From assembly GCA_944391345.1 (NCBI GenBank), contig CALXTE010000001.1:45976-109975 (forward strand): 64,000 bases of DNA, read 5' to 3'. This document shows positions 16,826-25,504 of this stretch, piece by piece (position 1 is the first letter of the stretch; each line of letters begins with the position of its first letter). A program made the position numbers and the translations under genes. Below the pieces are notes generated by a model, which was given only the letters and a program-made list of their open reading frames with translations, was not told the DNA's origin and searched no databases. This stretch comes from an uncultured Alphaproteobacteria bacterium (GTDB taxonomy: Bacteria; Pseudomonadota; Alphaproteobacteria; RF32; CAG-239).

Positions 16826-17574
16826 CACAACCTCGCCCAAAGAAGCGTTTTATCATCAGAATTAAGGCGCTTTGCCAAAGGCGTGTTTAGTGTATTGTTC
16901 AAAGCGCGCACGGCTTTTTCCTTAGTTATCGGTTGCGCCAAAAAATTATTGATAGGCAACAAAAAGCCTTTTTCGATTTTGGTAAAATCGGCTGAAAAAG
17001 CAAAATTAGTCAGTCCGTCACTCATCAAAAAGAGCGTATCGGCGCCTTCAAAGGAGGTAAAGCGAAGGGAATCTTTCCAGTCATCCATGGTATAAAAAAA
17101 TGTTTCGCAGGAAAAAGCGCCGTTTTCGGGCTTTGAAGCCACAAAATGATCACAATTATCAGCATTAAAGGCGATTCCCGCGCCATCCCCGATATGAAAA
17201 AAAACGCCTTTTTTATCGCGGCAAACAGCACCGATGAGCGTTGCCGAAAAATCCATCAGCCCGTCGGCATTTTTCTGCTTGTTAAAACGGTGGCGCAAAA
17301 GCTTGTTACGTGCCACGGAAATTGCTCGCACAACATGCTGATGTATGTTTTCAAAATCACAGTTAGAAAGAAGGTCAACAATTGTTTCGCAAATAACGCG
17401 AGCCCCGATTTTTCCATATTTTGCCGAGCCGGCACCATCAGAAACGACTGCCACAAAATTCTTGCCGGAGGACTTATGTTTAAAAAAGTCCTGACAAGGC
17501 ATTTTGCGATAGCAGTGCATCGGTCCGCAAACGCTGGCGGCCACAACTTTTATGTTAGAATTGTTCTTCTTCAT
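16825..17574 (-). CDS. PP2C-type Ser/Thr phosphatase of TerY-P triad
   Basis: A 249-residue metal-dependent phosphatase, likely the partner that reverses the neighbouring kinase. Metal motifs are FVAVVSDGAGSAKYG (residues about 40-54), FFHIGDGAGIAF and TLFLMSDGLTNFAF, in PP2C order. The ATG at 17574 overlaps the VWA gene by 20 bases and its own stop overlaps the kinase start by one base. No membrane segment is predicted. The N-terminal CQDFF follows the usual PP2C N-terminal strand, as in other triad phosphatases. The function as part of the triad is known for the family; the regulated process here is unknown. Confidence 0.85.
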   Translation of the reverse strand: MKKNNSNIKVVAASVCGPMHCYRKMPCQDFFKHKSSGKNFVAVVSDGAGSAKYGKIGARVICETIVDLLSNCDFENIHQHVVRAISVARNKLLRHRFNKQKNADGLMDFSATLIGAVCRDKKGVFFHIGDGAGIAFNADNCDHFVASKPENGAFSCETFFYTMDDWKDSLRFTSFEGADTLFLMSDGLTNFAFSADFTKIEKGFLLPINNFLAQPITKEKAVRALNNTLNTPLAKRLNSDDKTLLWARL

Positions 17575-18253
17575 TCCAATCGCCCGTATCTTCAAGCAAA
17601 TCAGGAACATTTGGCGCCGCTTTTGAAACGCAGGACACACTGCGTGATAACCACAAGAAAAACTCAGTAAATTTCAGGCCGGTCAAACGCTTCGGCGCAA
17701 TGGTAGAAAACTTGGCTAATTTTTCCAGATTAGCCCCTTGGGTACCGACGGCATGAATCACCACTTTTTTATTGATTTGAGCCTGACGGCATTTTTCGGC
17801 AATAATCTCCCAATCATAATCGGTCGGCTCGCCGTCGCTGATAAGAAAAATCCATGGCCTTTTAGAGGTAATACCGCAGCTGTCATAAAGACATTTCTGC
17901 TCCTCTATTTTTTGCAAAGCTTTTTCCATTGCCTTTCCGAGCGGGGTAAGACCGCCGGCTTCCATAACCGGAGCTTCAAAATTCATGGCATCAACCCAGT
18001 CGGAAGATACCTCGGCTTCGTCTTTGCCAAAGGCTTTAATGATAAGAAGCTGCACGCGAGAGCTGGCATCAATATCTTCTTTAAGTTCTTTTTCAAGGGC
18101 TTTCAGACCGGCGTTCAGCTGCTTAATCGGTTCGCCGCGCATTGAGCCGGAACAGTCCAAAACCAGCACACAAGGCGTGCGCTCATTTGCATTATCGGCA
18201 AATTCCACATAAGGAATCATTTCGTCGGAAAAAGAATTTTTATCATCAACCAT
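17555..18253 (-). CDS. VWA-domain protein, TerY-like
   Basis: A 232-residue von Willebrand factor A protein. The metal-ion-dependent adhesion site is complete: LDCSGSMRGEP (residues about 32-43), GGLTPLGKA, and LISDGEPTDYDW. It matches TerY, the VWA member of the kinase-phosphatase-VWA triad, thought to act as a scaffold binding phosphorylated clients. It overlaps the PP2C gene and follows the small lipoprotein gene by 24 bases, so four minus-strand genes may be one transcript from near 18,407. No signal peptide. The client is unknown. Confidence 0.85.
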   Translation of the reverse strand: MVDDKNSFSDEMIPYVEFADNANERTPCVLVLDCSGSMRGEPIKQLNAGLKALEKELKEDIDASSRVQLLIIKAFGKDEAEVSSDWVDAMNFEAPVMEAGGLTPLGKAMEKALQKIEEQKCLYDSCGITSKRPWIFLISDGEPTDYDWEIIAEKCRQAQINKKVVIHAVGTQGANLEKLAKFSTIAPKRLTGLKFTEFFLWLSRSVSCVSKAAPNVPDLLEDTGDWNEEEQF

Positions 18254-18277
18254 AATCGGATTCGCCTTAAAATAAAA

Positions 18278-18406
18278 TTACACACGAGGATAAGAATGAG
18301 GATAGCCGGAGCCTTCATATGGCTCAGGAGAGGCCATTTTACCGCAAGCCGCAAGAGAGACGGCTAAAAAAGCCATCAAGCTTAAAAACAAACAAAATTT
18401 CTTCAT
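18278..18406 (-). CDS. Small LptM-like lipoprotein (42 aa)
   Basis: A 42-residue ORF: a basic start MKKF, a hydrophobic stretch and the lipobox LAAC with Cys21 (AVSLAACGK), then a short tail ending PHSYPRV. Alphaproteobacterial LptM/YifL-type lipoproteins have the same lipobox-CGK start and a Tyr-Pro-Arg-rich end. In enterobacteria LptM helps LptD mature at the outer membrane; that role is only inferred here. The usual lysA/argH neighbours are absent. It begins the minus-strand group with the TerY-P triad, though that may be chance. Confidence 0.65.
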   Translation of the reverse strand: MKKFCLFLSLMAFLAVSLAACGKMASPEPYEGSGYPHSYPRV

Positions 18407-18500
18407 GATTTTGAAACCTTTTTGCTATATACTATCTTCTATAAAAAGAGTTATACTCTCAAAGCAAGAGAAACACAAAACTTATATTGCAGTTATTAAG

Positions 18501-19043
18501 ATGATAAAATACATACTCGGAATAATCCTTAGCTGTAGCATAAGCGTTGCGGCGGCCGCCCAAAAAGGGGTAAACATATACGACACACCGCGTGAACTGC
18601 CTTCACGTTCGCTCATGCGTTCTGACGGCACCGAAATAAAACTGACGGATTTTGATGACGATTTTGTTGTTGCCGTATTTTGGTCACGTCATTGCATGCC
18701 CTGCATTAAAGAGCTTGATGATCTTCAAGAATTTGCAGATAAAACAGCCGACAAAGGGATTAAGGTCGTGCTGATTTCTCCGTCACAAGAATGGTCTAAT
18801 ACCTTAGAACAAAGAGAATTTTTAGACCGTTTTGGTGCCGAGAAAATGGATTTTTACATTGATGAAAAGAGCAATCTGGCCGCTGACTTGGGAATTTTCA
18901 CATCCCCCAATGCAGTATTGATAAGCAAACAAGGCTACGAAATCGGCCGCCTTCGCGGAGCCGCCAAATGGGGCGATGACCGCGTTGTTGACTATATCAA
19001 TCGCATAAAAACCGAAACCGAAAACGGATTAAAACCAGAATGA
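18501..19043 (+). CDS. TlpA-like periplasmic thioredoxin
   Basis: A 180-residue exported thiol-disulphide protein. Signal peptide at residues 1-20 (ISVAAAA before QKG). The thioredoxin fold carries the active site VFWSRHCMPCIKEL (CMPC), a cis-Pro region (GIFTSPNAVLI) and GRLRGAAKW, as in TlpA/ResA/AhpC-TSA proteins that reduce cysteines in the periplasm, for instance during cytochrome c maturation. The ATG at 18501 was chosen because the signal peptide begins there; the longer frame to 18405 adds a charged tail. The ribosome site is weak. The last four bases overlap the gpt start (ATGA). Confidence 0.85.
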   Translation: MIKYILGIILSCSISVAAAAQKGVNIYDTPRELPSRSLMRSDGTEIKLTDFDDDFVVAVFWSRHCMPCIKELDDLQEFADKTADKGIKVVLISPSQEWSNTLEQREFLDRFGAEKMDFYIDEKSNLAADLGIFTSPNAVLISKQGYEIGRLRGAAKWGDDRVVDYINRIKTETENGLKPE

Positions 19044-19474
19044 CCGAAAAATATTATATTGATTGGAACGGCTTTCACCAAGATGTAAAGCTTTTGGCTC
19101 AAAAAATCAAATCAGCCGGAGAGTTTAATAAAATAATAGCCATCAGCCGCGGCGGATTACTTCCGGCCGGCATTTTGGCTTATGAGCTTGATATCCGCAA
19201 CTCTCAGGCCATAAATATTTCCAGCTATGATAATAACGAGCGCAGAGAAGATGATAAAATAGAGCTGGATTGCAATGTCGGAGAGGTCGATAATCAGACT
19301 TTGATTGTTGATGATTTGTCAGACACGGGGCGCACCTTCCGCTTGGTGCGCAAGCTTTATCCGCAAGCGTGTTACGCTGCTGTATACAGCAAACCTAAGG
19401 GGCACGGTGATGTCGATATCTGTGCCAAAGAGCTTCCTGACAAATGGATTGTCTTTCCTTGGGATATCGAATAA
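19040..19474 (+). CDS. gpt: Xanthine(-guanine) phosphoribosyltransferase
   Basis: A 144-residue type I phosphoribosyltransferase that salvages xanthine and guanine with PRPP to XMP and GMP. The PRPP motif is LIVDDLSDTGRTF (residues about 90-102). AISRGGLLPAG matches the family's N-terminal loop, and the C-terminal DKWIVFPWD matches the purine-binding end of bacterial Gpt. Length is typical. Its start overlaps the stop of the TlpA-like gene (ATGA). A terminator follows. Confidence 0.85.
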   Translation: MTEKYYIDWNGFHQDVKLLAQKIKSAGEFNKIIAISRGGLLPAGILAYELDIRNSQAINISSYDNNERREDDKIELDCNVGEVDNQTLIVDDLSDTGRTFRLVRKLYPQACYAAVYSKPKGHGDVDICAKELPDKWIVFPWDIE

Positions 19475-19492
19475 AAAATAACAAACAGCAAA

Positions 19493-19525
19493 AAAGCCCT
19501 TGTTTTTCAACAAGGGCTTTAATTT
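19493..19525. terminator. Bidirectional terminator between gpt and the pilus operon
   Basis: AAAGCCCTTG (19493-19502) pairs with CAAGGGCTTT (19511-19520), with A-run before and AATTTTAT after. It serves gpt on the plus strand and the PilT-like gene on the minus strand. Confidence 0.85.
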
Positions 19526-19536
19526 TATCAATCAGT

Positions 19537-20502
19537 CTAAATGTCAGGGAATAAGTTTAAGCCTTTTTCCAGACGTGTTTTTTGGAGTTCTATGGTTGTT
19601 GCCAGATTAAGCTTTCCGGTTTTGATAATACCGCGAACCTGATCCCCTTTGGTGGTGTCTGGGTTAGCAAACAAATAAGTCAGCTCAGGATGTCTGTCAT
19701 TACCGACGCCGACCAAAGTTTGGTGCATAACCGCCAACATACCGCGAGAGAATAGGTCAAAAGCCAACTCTTCTGACATTGAGGTAGAAGAAGCATACTT
19801 TACGACCGAGGTAATGGCATCTGTCACGTTATTTCCGTGAATAGAAGACAAAACCAAGTGGCCTGATGTTGCCGCACGTAGTGCCTCACTGGCGGTTTCC
19901 GGCGTACGTATCTCACCAACCAAGATATAACGCGGTTTTGAACGCAGAGCTGATTTCAAACCGGCGCCCCAATCGCCGTTAGGCGGAATATTTTGCTTAC
20001 ACAGGCCGAGCCCGCCTTTACGAGCATGATAAACCCCATCAAGCGGCATTTCGCAAGGATCTTCAATTGTATAAGCAAAACCACCTTCAATTTGTAAATA
20101 TTCTTTCATTAAGGCAGAAAGAGAGGTTGTTTTACCTTGTCCGGTCGGACCAGCCCACAGAATGAGTCCTGAAGCATTTGCCAGAGAGGTCAAATAGTTT
20201 GTCAGTTGAGGAATAAAGCCCAGCGTTGACAATGGCGGTACTTGCTTTGGCATTTTACGACCGCAGTATTGCGGACCATAAATACTCATTGTGCGTTCAA
20301 TACGATAAAAAATGCCTTCATAAAGCAAAGAATAACTGGGGTTGTCGCCGTCCCAAGCGTCTTCTAGTTGTTTATAAAATTCTTCAAAATCTTCAGCTTC
20401 TAAAATAGCCAGTCCATTGCGCGTTTTTCCATCGGGAATAAACGCTTTCTTGTCCGGCGTCACATAAATATCCGAAAACTTTACATCATTAATTTTAACC
20501 AT
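19537..20502 (-). CDS. PilT/DotB-family secretion ATPase
   Basis: A 321-residue hexameric traffic ATPase. Walker A is GPTGQGKTTS, the Asp box is TIEDPCEMPL, Walker B is YILVGEIRTPETASEALRAATSG, and the His box is LVLSSIHGNN. These fit the PilT/DotB/TraJ branch rather than VirB11. The N-terminal domain is short (about 115 residues). The ATG at 20502 has AGGAAG 6 bases upstream; the longer frame to 20541 is not needed. It is the last gene of the type IVb pilus operon but lies after a terminator, so it may be expressed at a lower level. A role in pilus retraction or in powering the adjacent secretion system, as TraJ/DotB do in IncI and Dot/Icm systems, is possible. The symbol is left open because pilT of R64 means a different protein. 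Confidence 0.8.
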   Translation of the reverse strand: MVKINDVKFSDIYVTPDKKAFIPDGKTRNGLAILEAEDFEEFYKQLEDAWDGDNPSYSLLYEGIFYRIERTMSIYGPQYCGRKMPKQVPPLSTLGFIPQLTNYLTSLANASGLILWAGPTGQGKTTSLSALMKEYLQIEGGFAYTIEDPCEMPLDGVYHARKGGLGLCKQNIPPNGDWGAGLKSALRSKPRYILVGEIRTPETASEALRAATSGHLVLSSIHGNNVTDAITSVVKYASSTSMSEELAFDLFSRGMLAVMHQTLVGVGNDRHPELTYLFANPDTTKGDQVRGIIKTGKLNLATTIELQKTRLEKGLNLFPDI

Positions 20503-20604
20503 ATTTTTCTTCCTGAATAAGATAAAACGGATTCTCTGCAACCAAGCTTATCAAACATATCTTAAAAAAAGATGAAACAATTTATATAGGCCTTGTTTTG
20601 TACA

Positions 20605-20632
20605 AACAAAAAAGCTTCCCGAAGGAAGCTTT
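20605..20632 (-). terminator. Terminator/attenuator between PilS-2 and the PilT/DotB-like ATPase
   Basis: On the minus strand AAAGCTTCC, loop TTCG, GGAAGCTTT and further T. It lies within the pilus operon, so full-length transcripts into the ATPase gene are likely reduced. Confidence 0.75.
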
Positions 20633-20649
20633 AAACAAAACGAAAAAAA

Positions 20650-21216
20650 TTAACGTGAAGTCCATGTAATAGTATTTGAACTATCATCGGCACAAGCCGT
20701 ACTTGCGTTGGATAGTGAAACAGGCAAAGTATTATTCTCCCAAGAATATGTTGTAGTACCAACCGCAATAGAAACTAATCCTGACGAAGCCGATCCTCCC
20801 CAGTCAGAAGTAATAAGGGTTATGCAGGCTTGACGGTCAACATTTTCATAGGCAATAGTAAATTCCATCTTATCAGTTGATGTTCCCAAAGTAACTGAGC
20901 CACCATAAGGATTAACCAAAGACTGTTTTGCACCTTGTCCTGTACCGGTTGTTTTAATCATATCTTGAGAAACAAGCTCAAAATCAACAGCCGCAGCATT
21001 GTCTAATCCATCATAAGAAACCTGATTGGCGTATAAGGTTCGAATATTAGTAATCAATAAAGACAACTGATCCAAAGTTTTATTTGTTTTATACTTAGCC
21101 ATTGCCTTAGAGTAACCCGAAATACCGCCGACGGATAACACACCGATAATAGCCAACACACCAAGCATTTCAATCATTGAACGGCCAGATTGATTGCTTC
21201 CACATATTTTTTTCAT
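20650..21216 (-). CDS. pilS: Type IVb prepilin PilS-like, copy 2
   Basis: A 188-residue prepilin. A short basic leader is followed by SGRSMIEMLGVLAIIGVLS, the prepilin peptidase site (cut after Gly, Glu at +5) and the start of the hydrophobic assembly helix. A PilS-type globular domain follows with paired cysteines, DWGGSASSGL and a C-terminal WTSR. It closely resembles the adjacent prepilin at 21363-21974 in leader and overall plan, with a diverged globular half. The ATG at 21216 has GGGAG 6-7 bases upstream; the longer frame to 21297 was rejected. Likely a major or alternative pilin of the thin pilus. The peptidase gene is not in the window. Confidence 0.85.
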   Translation of the reverse strand: MKKICGSNQSGRSMIEMLGVLAIIGVLSVGGISGYSKAMAKYKTNKTLDQLSLLITNIRTLYANQVSYDGLDNAAAVDFELVSQDMIKTTGTGQGAKQSLVNPYGGSVTLGTSTDKMEFTIAYENVDRQACITLITSDWGGSASSGLVSIAVGTTTYSWENNTLPVSLSNASTACADDSSNTITWTSR

Positions 21217-21362
21217 TTTCTTTCTCCCAAAAGAATTAAAAATCTTACCTGAGCAATGATAAAACGCCCGAATAGATAAGTAAACTATAAACTTCAATAT
21301 AAATTAAAACACAAAATAATCAACAAAAAGTAAATATTTCCAGAATATTGTTAATATATTCT

Positions 21363-21974
21363 TTAATAAGACAGCCAATCATATTTCCAACTAATGGCAT
21401 TCTCAACGGAAGAACAAGCTTTTTGAGCGTCTTGGAGCGAAATAGGAAGTTTCTGATTATCCCAGTTAAAGGCAGTAGAAAGGTTCATAGAATTTTCTTT
21501 GCCACCGCTGCCAATTTTCATTTCAGCCAAACCGGAAGATGCTGTCGATCCCCAATCAGACGAAGCAATGGTAATGCAAGAAAGCGTATCCATTCCGCCG
21601 TATTCAACCACAACACGCTCATTGTTATCTGTAGGATAAATATTAACCTGCCCTCCAAAAGGATTAACAAGTGATGTCTTCCCTGCATCGGTTCCTGATC
21701 CAACATTTTCTTCTTTAATCATATCTTGTGAAACAATTTCATATTTTACCGCGGCATCATTATCAAGATCTTTAAATGACCCTTGATTGACATAAAAGGT
21801 TCTAATATTGGTCAACAGTAAAGTAATCTGGTTAATAGTTTTATTTTCCTTGTATTTTCGCATTGCTTTTGAATAACCGGCGATGCCTCCAATAGAAAGC
21901 ACACCAATAATGGCCAAGACACCAAGCATCTCAATCATTGAACGTCCTGTTTCTTGTCTGACAATACGAAACAT
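21363..21974 (-). CDS. pilS: Type IVb prepilin PilS-like, copy 1
   Basis: A 203-residue prepilin with a 10-residue leader (MFRIVRQETG) and the peptidase site TGRSMIEMLGVLAIIGVLS. The N-terminal helix is almost the same as in copy 2. The globular part has the PilS pattern DLDNDAAVKYEIVSQDMI, LVNPFGG, CITIASSDWGSTASSGLAEM and a Cys near the C-terminus (KACSSVE), so a disulphide is likely. Tandem prepilins suggest a major and a minor pilin, or antigenic alternatives. The gap to copy 2 is 146 bases of AT-rich DNA that could hold a promoter, but none is clear. Confidence 0.85.
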   Translation of the reverse strand: MFRIVRQETGRSMIEMLGVLAIIGVLSIGGIAGYSKAMRKYKENKTINQITLLLTNIRTFYVNQGSFKDLDNDAAVKYEIVSQDMIKEENVGSGTDAGKTSLVNPFGGQVNIYPTDNNERVVVEYGGMDTLSCITIASSDWGSTASSGLAEMKIGSGGKENSMNLSTAFNWDNQKLPISLQDAQKACSSVENAISWKYDWLSY

Positions 21975-22020
21975 AATTTTTTAACTTTCTTTCCTCAAAT
22001 CTGATTAAAATATACCGATA

Positions 22021-22644
22021 CTATTCAAAATGCCAAATAATAGTATTATTTTTTGCACAATATTTCTTTGCAAACTCAGGCTTGGGCAGCAGAGAGAGCT
22101 CACCGCCCCAGCTAAATGAAATATTATCATTAACCCCATTGATTAATGATATCTGCGAAAGGGCAAGTGTCTGTTCGTTAGAAAACGGAAATGAGAGCAG
22201 AAAAACACATTGTGTCCGGTTCAAGTTTTTATAAACAATGTCAAAACCCTGTACCCCAGGAACAATCGTGTCACCATTTTCTCCGTTTCCAATTAAAGTC
22301 GGCTTTCCCAAAGCATTAAGTGCAACGCCATTAATATTCATATCCGCAGGAAATATTTCATTTTTAAGAGCAGAATTTGTGTCAAGCCCCCAAAAATTTG
22401 GCTTAACACGATAGAAATTTTGAGTGTTATCAGCAAGCATTATAACTTGTAGGGCTGCAATTTTTGCTTTTAAAGACGGTGCAGGCAATAAAATACTCCC
22501 GATAATAAAGGCAATAACCACACCACATACAACCAATATCAAGCCCCAATGCTTATACTGGCGAAAAGTCTCAATCTTAAAGTACCTTTTTTGTGCCTTT
22601 AGCCAAGAGTAAAGATCAAGAATATATTTCTTCAGATTTTTCAT
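22021..22644 (-). CDS. Pilin-like protein lacking a prepilin peptidase site
   Basis: A 207-residue protein: about 40 cytosolic residues rich in Lys/Tyr, one membrane helix (LILVVCGVVIAFIIGSILL), then a periplasmic domain. That domain resembles the PilS globular half: NTQNFYRVKPNFWGLDTNSALKNE aligns with the GLDNAAAVDFE region, NALGKPTLIGNG with the VNPYGG region, RTQCVFLLS with the first Cys strand and FAKKYCAKNN with the second Cys. There is no Gly-x-x-x-x-Glu leader, so it would stay in the inner membrane. It starts one base after the PilR stop. It may be a membrane-fixed minor pilin that primes assembly or docks the platform. Confidence 0.65.
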   Translation of the reverse strand: MKNLKKYILDLYSWLKAQKRYFKIETFRQYKHWGLILVVCGVVIAFIIGSILLPAPSLKAKIAALQVIMLADNTQNFYRVKPNFWGLDTNSALKNEIFPADMNINGVALNALGKPTLIGNGENGDTIVPGVQGFDIVYKNLNRTQCVFLLSFPFSNEQTLALSQISLINGVNDNISFSWGGELSLLPKPEFAKKYCAKNNTIIWHFE

Positions 22645-22645
22645 T

Positions 22646-23761
22646 TTAAATACCCATTGCCGAAGTAATCTGATCTTGCATATCAAAGACGCCCATAACC
22701 GCCCAAGCAATAATACCGGCAACTGTCAAAATAGCAGCCATATTTAACAAGGAGGCTTTGTTTTCAATCAAATAAACACTTTCTTCCAACCATTCATTAG
22801 CTAATTTTTCCAAGGCCTCTTCAAAGTTATCAAGTTCGGAATAAATTTTCAAGTCATTTATAATCTCAGGATCTGGAAAATCCAAACCGGTTTTTGCCAA
22901 CGCCTGACCAAGGTTGTCACCGTTGTTAATGAACACTAGAGTTTTATCAATTCGTTCTTTAAGATATTTACTGGCATCACGCCTTAAAGCACGCATTGAG
23001 GTAGAAACCGGCGTACCGCTTTTAACCAAAGCGGATAAAGCCAGCAACCAGCTAATACCGGTAAAGATTTTATATAAAGACCAAGGCGGCAGATGGTCAA
23101 ACATAGCACGCAAAGGACCGGTCCAAATGCCGATTGTTGCGTAAATGATAAGTGCTACTATTGGCAGAAAAGAAAAAGCCAAAATCCAATTTTCTTGTAT
23201 CCAAGATGACAAGTCGACCAAAGTAACAGCAGTACCACGCCATATAACGTCAGGAGCAGCCTCAACCATTGGTGGCACCATATAAACACCGATAGCATAA
23301 ATAATCAGAACAGACATCATAAACAAAAATGACGGATAAGTAATTGCGCCGATAATCGGACGAATCATTTTTGTCGTTCCCTCTGATACGCGGATAAGGT
23401 TCATTAAGGCGTTTTCCATATCAGATACATCACCGACAGACAGCATTAATCTTTCGCGGTCCGGAGCCCAACCCTTTAATGCATCAGAAAAAGACATACC
23501 ATTTTGCAAAGATTTGCCCCAGTTAGCAATTGCAATAGCCATCGGTTCATCAGGATTCTTTCCGCCATTACTAGCACTGCTATGAAGTAAATCTAATGCA
23601 TTCATCAAAGAAAATCTGTTACGCAATAAAGAAGCCAGCTTACGATAAATTTTCAGTCTGGTATTTGTAGACATTCGGCAAATGATTTTGGCATAATAAG
23701 TTTCTACCGTGCCAAGTTTTTTCATCGCTCTGTCTAGGGTTGTAGATTTTTTTACTTCCAT
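22646..23761 (-). CDS. pilR: Type IVb pilus inner-membrane platform protein PilR
   Basis: A 371-residue GspF/PilC-family platform protein. Two cytosolic helical repeats alternate with membrane segments near residues 140-165, 195-220 and 335-360. Family features are NALDLLHSSA, LMLSVGDVSDMENAL and LVKSGTPVSTSMRAL. The ATG at 23761 follows GAGGTT by 4-5 bases; the longer frame to 23830 would overlap PilQ by 50 bases and was rejected. It anchors the assembly ATPase PilQ and helps feed pilins into the fibre. Its position between pilQ and pilS is the same as in R64. Confidence 0.9.
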   Translation of the reverse strand: MEVKKSTTLDRAMKKLGTVETYYAKIICRMSTNTRLKIYRKLASLLRNRFSLMNALDLLHSSASNGGKNPDEPMAIAIANWGKSLQNGMSFSDALKGWAPDRERLMLSVGDVSDMENALMNLIRVSEGTTKMIRPIIGAITYPSFLFMMSVLIIYAIGVYMVPPMVEAAPDVIWRGTAVTLVDLSSWIQENWILAFSFLPIVALIIYATIGIWTGPLRAMFDHLPPWSLYKIFTGISWLLALSALVKSGTPVSTSMRALRRDASKYLKERIDKTLVFINNGDNLGQALAKTGLDFPDPEIINDLKIYSELDNFEEALEKLANEWLEESVYLIENKASLLNMAAILTVAGIIAWAVMGVFDMQDQITSAMGI

Positions 23762-23780
23762 AAGAACCTCATCTTTCTTG

Positions 23781-25490
23781 CTAATAAACAGGTCTTTGGT
23801 CAAGCAGACCGCACCAACGCTCAACCTCATCTAAATCAATATAGCCTTTAAGCATACGCTCAATAGCGGCATCTTTAAGCGGACGACCATTCAAGTCACT
23901 GGTCCAATAATCAATGGCTTTTCTTGTTTCTCCGGCAATCATCAATTCCAGAAAATGAGCATCCGGCAATATAATCTCCGGAACCGACATTCGGCCTTTA
24001 ATGCCGGTATTATCACAATATTTGCACCCCGGACCACGCACAAAAGTATTTTCCACACCAAAATCACCCAAGGCGGTGCGCAGACGTTTAACCGCAGGGG
24101 AGTCAAGCATGGTTTTAACCGGAACACGACAGTGTGGGCAAAGTCTGCGGAACAAACGTTGAGAAATCAACCCCTTCATCAATTCCGGATCATTAAGCAT
24201 AAATGTTTTTACCCCCATATCACGCAAACGCGTAATAATCGCCGGTGCAGAGTTTGCGTGCAAAGTTGTCCACACCCCGTGACCGGACAAAGCGCCCTTA
24301 AAGGTCAATTCTGCCGCAGCGATTGATCGAATCTCACCAACCATCATAACATCAGGGTCCGAACGCAAAGCCGCCGAAAGAGCTTTTGTAAACTCTTCAT
24401 CTTTTTCTTCTTCGCTGTTAGCATTGGTCACCGGCATTTGCCGCGCCCCCGGAATCGGATATTCAGGCGGATCTTCCACCGTAATCAGATTAACTTCATA
24501 ATTTTTTTCTTGCAAAAGTTTAATCATATTGCGCTGCAAAGTCGTACTTTTACCAGATCCTGTCGGTCCGGCAATAATATTCAACCCAACCGGCACTGCG
24601 CGCAATCTATAAAACAGATTTTCTTCATATTCGCCAAATCCCAAAGAAGACAAATCACCGGATCCTTCGGGGTTGTCATCTGCATACAGCAAACGCATTA
24701 CCAAATACTGGGACCCAAATGCAATCGGATTAAATTGCAAACGAATAGCCAAGATATTATGCGGCAGCATCAGTTTGCCTTTAGAACCGCGCAGCGGTGT
24801 AGAACCCAACTTTTGCGCGCCCTGAAATTCATTTTGAGCATAGTTGGAATCTGAAATATCGGCTGAAGCAAAGGCTGCGCGCACAAAAGACTCACCCCAT
24901 TCTTTATTATATTCCATAACAACAGACATCATACCGTTAATACGAAACATAATCTGGGTGCTTGACGCTACAACAATATGAATATCTGATACTTTTTGTG
25001 ACGCAGCGCGCGCAACCACATTGACAAAGTCTTTCTGCATTTGCAGCTGCGCAAGGTCTTCATCGCCTTCGATGTTAACATTTGAACGCTCTCCAATTGC
25101 ATAGACAGCGTTAAGCTCATTTTGCGAAACATATTCCGGCTTGCTGATACTGAGCTTTTTTTTGCGAACTAATACCTCAAAACTAAGAACACGTCCATCA
25201 AATTTGTGTGTCTCAGAAACAAGAAAACGCCCGTCAGAAAACAACGCCACTAAACGTCTTGTATCATCATTAATCACAAGGTTCGGGTTGCTCGGAAGTG
25301 TTAATAATCTGTTCCCATGCTGAAAATAGGACTGAATCTTATTTGCCGGTTTATCTTCTTTTAGATCATAACTGTCGTTATTTTCAATATCCGAAGAAAC
25401 AGCAGAAGAACTTGTTTCTTCGGTTGAAGCAGTGTCAGCAGGCTCCGAGGATAGAACGGTCGGATCTTGAATTTCATTCTCGTCAGCCAA
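23781..25490 (-). CDS. pilQ: Type IVb pilus assembly ATPase PilQ (PilB/GspE family)
   Basis: A 569-residue assembly ATPase. An acidic N-terminal tail (residues 1-50) precedes an N2 domain, then Walker A GPTGSGKSTTL (Lys314), an Asp box VEDPPEYP, Walker B VMMVGEIRS and the His box WTTLHANS. A tetracysteine zinc element (CPHC ... CKYC) near residues 425-470 marks it as PilB/GspE rather than PilT. Length matches R64 PilQ. It lies between pilP and pilR. ATP hydrolysis powers pilus extension. Firm assignment. Confidence 0.93.
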   Translation of the reverse strand: MADENEIQDPTVLSSEPADTASTEETSSSAVSSDIENNDSYDLKEDKPANKIQSYFQHGNRLLTLPSNPNLVINDDTRRLVALFSDGRFLVSETHKFDGRVLSFEVLVRKKKLSISKPEYVSQNELNAVYAIGERSNVNIEGDEDLAQLQMQKDFVNVVARAASQKVSDIHIVVASSTQIMFRINGMMSVVMEYNKEWGESFVRAAFASADISDSNYAQNEFQGAQKLGSTPLRGSKGKLMLPHNILAIRLQFNPIAFGSQYLVMRLLYADDNPEGSGDLSSLGFGEYEENLFYRLRAVPVGLNIIAGPTGSGKSTTLQRNMIKLLQEKNYEVNLITVEDPPEYPIPGARQMPVTNANSEEEKDEEFTKALSAALRSDPDVMMVGEIRSIAAAELTFKGALSGHGVWTTLHANSAPAIITRLRDMGVKTFMLNDPELMKGLISQRLFRRLCPHCRVPVKTMLDSPAVKRLRTALGDFGVENTFVRGPGCKYCDNTGIKGRMSVPEIILPDAHFLELMIAGETRKAIDYWTSDLNGRPLKDAAIERMLKGYIDLDEVERWCGLLDQRPVY

Positions 25491-25504
25491 AATACCCTCT
25501 TTAC

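Noticed and set aside
20650..21974. Type II secretion pseudopilins
   Set aside because: The PilS-like globular domains, and PilL/N/O/P/Q/R neighbours, fit a type IVb pilus.
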